Notes under the pieces: generated by a model
Seen by the model: the letters and a program-made list of their open reading frames with translations, nothing else
What the model was told of the DNA's origin: nothing
Databases searched by the model: none
Made by a program: the position numbers and the translations under genes
Shown: positions 56,019 to 64,000 of the stretch, in pieces
Position numbering within the stretch: the stretch's first letter is position 1
Layout of the letters: every line of letters begins with the position of its first letter
DNA from: Arthrinium phaeospermum
Taxonomy: Eukaryota; Ascomycota; Sordariomycetes; Amphisphaeriales; Apiosporaceae
Direction: 5' to 3'
DNA length: 64,000 nucleotides
Assembly (NCBI GenBank): GCA_006503535.1
Contig: QYRS01000001.1
Span: forward strand, 1,612,001-1,676,000

Positions 56019-58571
56019 ATGGCGACAGTCATCCCGGACCAGCTTGCTGAGAAGCAGGTAGCAGACGCCGAAGAGACTGAGTACGCCACAACTGAGGCGA
56101 AAGGGCCGGGTAGTGGTGATCAGCCCTCCCTTCTACCACTAGGGGAACCCCAGAAAGAGAAGAAGTTCTGGTTCCAGAGAAACCAGAAATATGAGCCAAA
56201 TGCGATTGCCACCCAGGTGAATAACAACAGTTGATTGATCTAAGTCGCTTCCATAAACAAGGGGATGACGAGCTGACGTTCTTCCAAGCCTAGTGTGTAC
56301 GACGTTCCTGATGTGGCGGTCCAGTACAAGCCACGGGAAGATTGGTGAGCAAAGGCTCCTAATGATGCTTGCCATGGCGCAACCACTAATAGACCTATCG
56401 TGTAAAAGGGAGAACTTGCATCGCTTCGACCCTTCGGCACGCTGGACATGGGGAGAGGAGAATGCCGTCATCCGAAAGATCGACTGGAGGATCATGGTTT
56501 GGTGCGCCTTCATGTTCACGGCCATGGAGCTCGACCGCGCCAACCTTTCACAGGCGCTGTCGGACACCTTCCTAGAGGACATGCATCTTACCACGAATGG
56601 TGAAAACCCCAAATTTGTCTCTCTTTCGGCTGTCCGACGGGATATCTTTTGACGGTCGGCTTATTGGATGATGGGCTAATTGTTGACGGGAGGAAAGACT
56701 ACAATCTCGGAAACACGCTCTACGCCCTCTGCTTCCTGATCGGCGAATTCCCATCGCAGCTCTTGGCCAAATGGCTCGGGCCCGACCGATGGATCCCGAC
56801 CCAGATCATCCTTTTCTCCGTCGTCTCCGCCTCGCAGTACTCCCTATCCTCGCGGTCCTCGTTTCTCGCCTGCCGGGCCCTCCTGGCCCTTCTCCAGGGA
56901 GGCTTTATCCCCGAAGCAAGTGGGCCCCCTTTCCGCAACCCCTTTTCGAATCACTCACCTCGTTCATACATATCCTTGACATGAAAACTGACAGCAAAAT
57001 TGGCAATAGGTGGTGCTGTATCTCTCGTACTTTTATAAACATCACGAGCTGACGCTGAGGTTGGCCTTCTTTGTAAGTTACCGAACCCCACGCAAGCCCG
57101 AGGCAAGATGGGCTTCGCAGATTTGGTTAACATATCGCCCACAGTGGACAGGCATGATGATCGCAGACATTTTGGCGGCCGTTATCGCCTTTGGGCTGCT
57201 GCATATGAGAGGGGTCGCAGGTCAGCCGGGATGGCGTTGGTATGTCGAGACGCAATCGTTCTGTTACGGGGGGAGATCTTGCGCGTGCTGACGACAAGGA
57301 ACCATCTACAGGTTGTTTCTTATTGAGGTAAGTAAGGTAAACATGTTCGTGATGAAGGCGTATTCTCTAAGTTCTTACGTCAGGGGTTGATCACGGGCGT
57401 CGTGGGTCTTCTTTCGTACGTCTTGATGCCTCCAGGCCCGACTCAAACGGCACATTGGTCACGGGGTAAGACAGGATGGTTCAGTGCAAGGTCGGTTTCG
57501 CTTTCGCTTTCATGCTTTGATTCAATTGAGTAATGTTTCTGACGGGTATAACTCGTGAAACAGGGAAGAGACCATCATGGTAAACCGGGTCATCCGCGAC
57601 GATCCTAGTAAAGGCACGATGCATAACCGACAGCCCATCACCCCGAAGCTTCTCTGGATGAGTCTCACTGACACCGATCTCTGGTGGGTAAAAGAAAGGA
57701 TCTGAGAGTCTGATGCATTGGCTTTTCCCCTAATAACACCGATATGCAGGCCCCTATACTTCATCGGACTCACCTTCAATATTCCGACCCTGTGTCCAAC
57801 GCAGTACTTGACGCTGTCGCTGCGAGGCCTCGGTTTTGATACTTTCCATACAAACCTCCTCACCATTCCGTATCTGGTTCTCAAGAGTACGTCGCGGTTC
57901 TCTCGCTAAACACCTTTCCCAAGGAGGAGAATGTGATTTGATGCTGACAAAGGTGATCGTAACTCATGCAGTCATCAACATGCTCGCCTTGGCCACCTTG
58001 GCCGAGATGACGGGCCAGCTTGCGGCGTGTGCCTCCATCTTCCAGTTCTGGTGCTTGCCGTTCCTCATCTACCTGCGCGTGGTCGACACCACGCACGCAT
58101 CCAAATGGCTGACATGGGCCATGATCAGCCTGCTCCTTGCAGCGCCGCTCGGTGAGTACTGATCGTGTGAAGTCTTCAAACTGATATCATCGCATCGCAC
58201 GCGCGTACTTACCGTAGATGATGCCAGGCCACCCCGTCCAGGTCGGCTGGGTCAGCCGCAACGCCAACACGGTGCGGTCGCGGGCCGTGGGCGCGGCGCT
58301 CTACAACATGTTCCTGCAGGCCGGCGTCATGATCTCGTCCAACGTATACCGGGCCGACGACGCGCCGCGGTACCGGCGCGGCAACAGCATCCTGCTGGGG
58401 CTCGTCGCGCTCAACCTGCTGCTCTACGCGGCGGCCAAGGCGTACTACGTCTGGCGCAACCGGGTGCGCGACCGGCGGTGGCGCGCCATGTCGCCCGAGG
58501 CGCGGGTCGCGTACCTAGCCGATTCGCAGGCTCGCGGAAACCGAGGGCTGGATTTCCGGTTTGCTTCTTGA
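56019..58571 (+). CDS. MFS anion:cation symporter, Dal5/allantoate-permease type
   Basis: Twelve exons give 574 residues with frame kept throughout: 56019-56216, 56289-56344, 56409-56599, 56698-56915, 57010-57072, 57145-57239, 57312-57327, 57384-57490, 57564-57683, 57750-57886, 57972-58151 and 58228-58571. The start is the ATG at 56019. Family marks are NAIATQ-PSVYD then [35 protein letters not shown] with [28 protein letters not shown]; and [16 protein letters not shown]. After these come [26 protein letters not shown] and [20 protein letters not shown]. Twelve helices are expected, at the plasma membrane. This subfamily imports organic anions such as allantoate, vitamins or sulfonates. The sulfatase next door would fit a sulfur-scavenging pair, as inference. 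Exon 7 is only 16 bases, and intron 4 uses a GC donor. Confidence 0.93.
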
Positions 58572-61184
58572 GTGGGAGGTGAGGGAAAGGGGTGAGCAGC
58601 GTCGGGAGAGGTTTCATAGCCGAAGGCGAACAGGCAGTAAGCGGCGCGATGGTAGGAGGAATCGGACACAGCCTCATTTATTTCTTTTTCACTTCAGGGC
58701 TGGGGAGATGATCCTGCAATGGTCCCGAGAACTTGTTCACCTACTAGATACTAGTTTAGTCGACGGAATTGAAGGGTCAAAGTCAATGTTGCCTAGACCC
58801 GGCAAGAGATTTGCTGTCTGTCTCGAACACAGTTGCTGTCGGTCTGGCATACCACCTAAGCTGAAGTTTGTTTGTGCGCCGGTGCAACCTCAGCTCCTCC
58901 CCCTTGCCGGTTGAGATCTAGCACCAGAAATTCGCCATCAATCAAAAGAACATTCAGCTGTGGGATTTGTTTTCGGCACCAACACCCGGTTTATCGACCT
59001 GAGGCTTTCAGCCACTCGCTACAGGTCGCCTCTAAGCTGAAGTGGCAAGCTGGTTTCTTTTGCTGTTGCCAATTGTAGTTCAAGGGGCATTTTTCCTGCC
59101 GGTTGCCTGGCCAGGCGGCTGACCGATTTTCCTATCAGCCGTTCGATGCTGATGGCGGTGAACAGCGCGCGCCAGGTCTGACGCGTAAGGGAGGAGCGTT
59201 GAAGAAATGGAAACCAAAATTCAGAACGAACGGTGAGGATTGAATCGCATTCCATGCCAAGCCGCAATCCCTCTTGGCATCCATCCAAACTATTGTTTGT
59301 ACCCAGAGCCGGTTGTATGAATGCCGTCGGACCAAGCGTGCCGTCGGAGTATTACGCGACACCAAAATCTCACCCACTTACTCGCTCCTCGCAACCTCGT
59401 CGGTAGTTGTTACAAAGGGTGACATCATTTGGGACTCGTCTGGTTTCTGACGGGGGTAGGACGAGTCTGACTGTCTGAGAGTGGTTTTCTTTGATGCATT
59501 GATGCAATGCGATCACTCATCAAATGTCGTCTTCCCAAATACCTTTCACATCTCCTGCTCTCTCGCTCTCTCTGCATTGCAACTTGGGAGCTGTCCTACT
59601 CCAATCAATTGGAGCACGAGGTGCGATGTTTGTGGGAGACCTGTGCCCCCCGAATTAGGCTATTCTAATAGTTTTGTCTAAGTGCCCGGAAAACGGGACA
59701 CGAGGGTCACGACATCCGCTTGAGGCCAAGCCAGAACCCAGACTTATCCAACGCGGCGAGCCCCAGAGAGCCAAAGCAGGAAACGCAAAGGCTCCACAAG
59801 TGTCTAGATCTGCGCCACCATAAAGGCGAACCCATGAACCATCGAACCGTAGCGGTAGGACCGAGTGTTTCCCTCGGAACAGGGCCGCCGTTCGATGCAG
59901 GTCCGTAGCTTTTTCTTTTTTCGTTTTGTTAGCTGCATTGGGGCAAAGGTGTGCTAAACTTGGAGATGCAGCTGGCAGGCTGGGGGAAGCGCGGAGGCCA
60001 TTGATTACTACGGACACAATAGGAAGGAGGGTGCAGCCATGCAGCACAGCTGACAGCAACAGTAAGACAAAAAGAGGGAAAGAAGGTACCTACTCTGTAC
60101 TCCGTACGGCGTGTACGTAAACCACTTGCACCCGGCCGCCGCCGACTTTGCCAGCCCGCACCCAGTATGAGTGCAAGCTGACACCTTGGACTGACTTGGA
60201 CTGACACGAGCATAAGCCCATAACACAAACTCCAAACAGGGGTCTATTTTGGAGGGGTTTGGACGGGGCAGGACGGGGCCAAGGATTTAGAGGCAGTCCC
60301 AGAGCCACCAAAGAGCCACCCGAGAGCCACCAAGCACTCGCAAAGGCACCACCCTGCGAACCTGCCATTCCCCGATGGAGCAATGTTCTGCAATGCACCA
60401 CCAGTGACATCCCCCAAAGTCGCATGCGCCTCCCGCAGAGCCCGCAACTTCCCATCGAACACGCTCGATTGGTGGCAAAAGCGCATGTGGGACAAAACCT
60501 CCAACCTGTCCTGACGAGCCTGACGTTGTCGGCCTTGGACTGACGTGAATTCGTTACGTTGTAGGCTTCGTAACGACCAGTGGCCGTGTGGTCCCATTAA
60601 CGTCTCTTTCCCCCCATTCTGTGCTTGCTCTAATCCCACGTACACACTTTCGTTTACCAACGTCATTGGCAATTTTCTATTTTATTTTGGGATCTCTTTG
60701 ACTCTTGGGAATTTCCATTGATCGGCATCGGTTTCTTTCTGTCGCAATTGGGATCCCCGGAAAAAGCGCTGAAAGAAGTCTACCGTTCCTTTCCCGCCCT
60801 GCTTGCCTGTCAACTTACTACGACCAAACTGACTCGGGCATAGCACCCGGACTAGTAATACTCACAGCATTCCCGCCGCCCAGGTGTCCCGCGCAGAGGA
60901 AATAATTGGCTGTCGCATGCATGAGTTTTGCGGGTTCGGATCATCAACGCTGGAACTGAACTTTGCTAAATACGAAGTCGCTCCTGAAAGTATATTCAAC
61001 CCAACCAGGGTCGTCTTCCAAATATTTGCCCACGCCTTCCAAGTTAACCCGGTTCTGGGTTTCCGCTTGCCTCGTCGAAGGCGCAGGCGCCAATGGAGAA
61101 AGGCGCAATCGCTCGTTCACATTGTTTGATCGGCTCCTTCTCTCTCTAAAAAGCAGCAGCTCTACGCTGCCCATCATTTCCACC
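58572..61184. other. Long intergenic region, 2.6 kb
   Basis: No gene is supported on either strand. It contains scattered CT-rich runs (for example around 59555-59575) and a 60240-60335 stretch of imperfect repeats around AGAGCCACC. It is probably the promoter and leader of the P4-ATPase locus plus the 3' flank of the permease. Confidence 0.4.
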
Positions 61185-64000
61185 ATGGCCAGTGCACCCA
61201 CCGAACCTGGTTCTCTCCGAGGCCAACAACATCACGTCGGGGGTCACGATGATGGTTTCCACGATCTTTCGCCCATAGCATCCCATACCGTGACCCGGGA
61301 AAGCAAGGTCAAGTTTGCTGCTGCCGACGACGACGACGACATGCGCATGCGGCTCGGCGAATACCGGAAATGGGTGCGGGATCAGGCCCACCGGGCCAAG
61401 AAGCCCAAGGCGCGGCTGGAGGATGCCTTCAACAGGTTCTACCAGATGGGTCATGCAGTTCCTCCTCCGCCAGTTCCCTTCCTCTCCCTCCCAGCGCAGA
61501 CGGGCGGCACATCCCCGTCACGTTTGGGGACGTGAGGACGACGCCGCTCATGGACGAGCGGCGAGGAGCTCCTTACATATCTAATGTTATCCGATCAAGC
61601 CGTTACAACATCTGGCTTCGTCCCGAAACAGCTGTACTTCCAGCTCTCCAAAATGGCCAACTTCTACTTCCTTGTTATTGGGGTGCTCGCTCTCATCCCT
61701 GGCTTCTCGTCAACAGGCAAATATACTCAGATCGGACCGTTGTCGGCATTTATCAGTCTTAGTGGGCATAGAAGGATATGACGACTACCTCCGCTTCAAG
61801 TCAGACAAGATCGAGAATCAAAAGGAGGTCAAAGTCCTCCACCCCACAGCCGACCTCGCTGGGGAGCCGATGCGCTAAGAGAAGCAGAGTCGCAGATCTC
61901 TTGGCCAAGTTCAGGCCGAGATCCAAAGGAGCCGGCGGAACAGACTCCTCAGTGGCCGAGGCCGGCGGTAGTTCACAGGAGAAGCTGGCAGATGTATGGT
62001 CAAAGACGCAATGGCAAGATCTTGGAGACGTCATCTATCTTGAAAAGGACGATGACATCCCAGCTGATCATACTTCTGCAACCTCTGGCCCGATGGGTTG
62101 CCTACATTGAAACCATGGCGCTAGACGGCGAGACGAATCTGAAAAGCAAGAAGGCCTGTCCCTTATTGGCGAAACGATGCGCAACACCGGATGACATTCG
62201 AACGTGCAATGCCGTCGTGGTCGCTGAGGACCCCAATGCCGATCTTTACAACTTCCAGGGTCGGGTAGTGGTTGGTGAAGAAGCTACACCCCTGACCCAG
62301 AACGAGATCGTATACCGTGGCTCTACCCTACGGAACACATCTTCTGCCATTGGGCTTGTTGTCAATGCTGGCGAAGAGTGCAAGATTCGCATCAATGTGC
62401 ACGACTATCTGCATGCTAAGGCACCGGCCATGCAGAAGAACCTCAACAGTATGGTTCTCTTCCTCGTCCTTGTTGTTGTCATGATTGCGATTGGCTTGAC
62501 CATTGGCCATATATTGTGGAAGCACGAGTTTCTCGAAAAGGCATGGTACCTGCGCAAAAAACCAATCCCCGAGTCGACCAGATCATTGGCACCTACATCA
62601 TCATGTTCAGTACACTTATTCCTCTCAGTCTGATCATCAGTATGGAGATCGTGAAAATTGGTCAATGGTACTTCATGCAAGATGTGGAGATGTATGATCC
62701 GGAAACCGACACTCCGATGGAGGCACACACGACGACAATATTGGAAAACCTGGGGCAGGTCAGCTACGTGTTCAGCGACAAGACCGGGACATTGACCGAA
62801 AACAACATGCGCTTCCGAAAAATCACTGTGGCTGGATCTGCTTGGTTTCACGATATGGACCTAAAGGCAAATGGAAAAGGGAAGGCGAATTTGGAAGTGA
62901 ACGACACCGCGCTCGTGGAACAACCCTCACCGCAATCACCAACATCGCTGAAACCTAGGCTGGGACCCGAAGTCTTTACCAGATACAGCACGGCCAGATT
63001 TGACTACTGAGGACCTCATTCGATACATTCACGAAAAGCCCGATACCCATTCTCTCGAAAGGCACGGCAATTTATTCTCTGCATAGCTCTTTGCCACACA
63101 TGCCTTCCTGAGAGAACGGACGATGGGAGACTTGAATTTCAGGCTGCTTCTCCTGATGAGCTTGCTTTGGTCAAAGCAGCACAGGATTTGGGCCTTGTCC
63201 TGATTGACCGACCAACTGGGTCCATTGTGCTTGTGCACACAGCCCCGGTGGTGGGCAGATCACGGAAACCTACCAAGCACTCGACGTCATCGAGTTCAGT
63301 AGCCAGCGCAAAAGGATGTCCATTGTTGTTCGCATGCCCGACGGTAAAATCTGCATCATCTGCAAGGGCGCGGATACCGCAATCATTCCCCGGTTAAAGC
63401 AGTCGCGACTCGCTATGAAAAAGGCCGCGGATGTGGACCGCAAGGTTTCGATGCGCAAAAGTATGGAGGCTGAAAAAGCGTTGCAGCGGAAGAGTACTCA
63501 GATTGGAGATTCGAGGGCCAGCAGTCACTTTCCCCGGAATTCTGCCACCCTATCGCGGCACCAAAGCACCATGCGTCGCAGTTTTTGGCATGGCGAGAGC
63601 TCTCTCGACAAAAGCGGTGCTGCCGTCACGGCGAGGTTGAGACCTGGTTGACTGAAAGAGAGTTGGAGGAGTCTGGGCCCTCTTCCCAGCATCGAGCGTT
63701 ATACCAGTCGCCACGTCATTCCACAGCACTCTCACCCATCTCGCCCACCGTTCCCGAGGACCCCCTGGAAGGCATGGTGGACGAAGCCGTTGCTGCGAAC
63801 GAGGCATCTGTTTTCGAGCGTTGCTTCCAGCACATGGACGCATTCGCCTCCGAAGCCTGCGGACTCTGCTCTTCGCTTATCGGTATATGGACGAGCTGAC
63901 TACCTGGCCTGGCGTAAGACATATCAGGAAGCGTCTACCAGTCTGGTCAACAGGACGACCGCATGGAGGCGGCAGGCGACCTAATCGAGCATGATTTCAC
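61185..64000 (+). pseudogene. Dnf3-type P4-ATPase (phospholipid flippase), multiply frameshifted, 3' end outside window
   Basis: From the ATG at 61185 the order of Dnf3-family blocks is complete. After a first exon and a 50-bp intron (61450-61499) come DGRHIPVTFGDVRTTPLMDE with RRGAPYISN, FVPKQLYFQLSKMANFYFLV, EGYDDYLRFKSDKIENQ, and YIETMALDGETNLK (A-domain DGET). Then come the helix LVLVVVMIAIGLTI, QVSYVFSDKTGTLTENNM (phosphorylated Asp), ALCHTCLPE, EFQAASPDELALV and MSIVVRMPDGKICIICKGAD. But the frame changes near 61616, 61760, 61880, 62075, 62560, 62999, 63046, 63252, 63640, 63858, 63905 and 63950. Amino-acid conservation stays high between breaks. No splice sites explain the changes. The locus is a very young pseudogene or a stretch of faulty sequence. 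An intact Dnf3 would flip phospholipids in Golgi/endosomal membranes. Confidence 0.8.

Noticed and set aside
1..64000. CRISPR arrays, operons or prophage
   Set aside because: No regularly spaced repeats of CRISPR type were seen. The gene structure is eukaryotic with introns, so bacterial-type systems are not expected.

Overview
The window is nuclear DNA of a filamentous ascomycete (Pezizomycotina). Genes carry short introns of about 40-110 bp with GTRNGT donors and YAG acceptors. The families are typical of this group: a Zn2Cys6 regulator, a fungal NRPS, SAT4/PTH11-like rhodopsin-fold proteins, 2EXR and DUF6594 proteins, a Dal5-type permease and a STAND-type N-terminal domain. Exons are strongly GC-biased, which fits a sordariomycete, although I cannot name the genus. 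All exon junctions were read by eye from splice consensus, reading frame and family similarity.

Layout. 0.5-6.1 kb holds a multipass membrane protein, a 2EXR protein and a DUF6594 protein. 6.7-21.2 kb, perhaps to 23.1 kb, looks like a secondary-metabolite cluster. It contains a TetX-like FAD monooxygenase, a divergently transcribed NRPS (T-C-A-T-Cterm), a Zn2Cys6 regulator, a P450 and one or two SAM methyltransferases. It also contains remains of at least two dead genes: a methyltransferase, and something that looks like a 2OG-Fe(II) dioxygenase. 23.5-26.8 kb has a conserved one-TM protein and a SAT4-like seven-TM protein. 28.5-31.1 kb has a secreted tyrosinase followed by a decayed catalase. 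31.7-42.1 kb has an F-box/ankyrin-like protein, an alcohol-acetyltransferase-like protein, a small Cys-rich protein, a large STAND-N/ankyrin protein and a second SAT4-like protein. 44.1 kb is an SDR with a substituted catalytic Tyr. 48-58.6 kb is more housekeeping: peptidyl-tRNA hydrolase, the BAR protein Hob3/Rvs161, an Egt2/isopenicillin-N-epimerase-like PLP enzyme, a tRNA-like sequence, a sulfatase and a 12-exon MFS permease. 61.2 kb to the end is a Dnf3-type P4-ATPase broken by at least ten frameshifts.

How the cluster may work (inference). The NRPS has only one adenylation domain, but it begins with an orphan carrier-condensation pair and ends in a condensation domain with the SHxxxD motif of fungal cyclising terminal C domains. 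It could join one self-activated amino acid to a building block supplied on or to the first carrier, then release by cyclisation. The FAD monooxygenase, P450 and methyltransferase(s) would tailor the product. A 17-bp palindrome with a CGG-N3-CCG core lies in the promoter shared by the monooxygenase and the NRPS. It is a good candidate operator for the cluster's own Zn2Cys6 protein.
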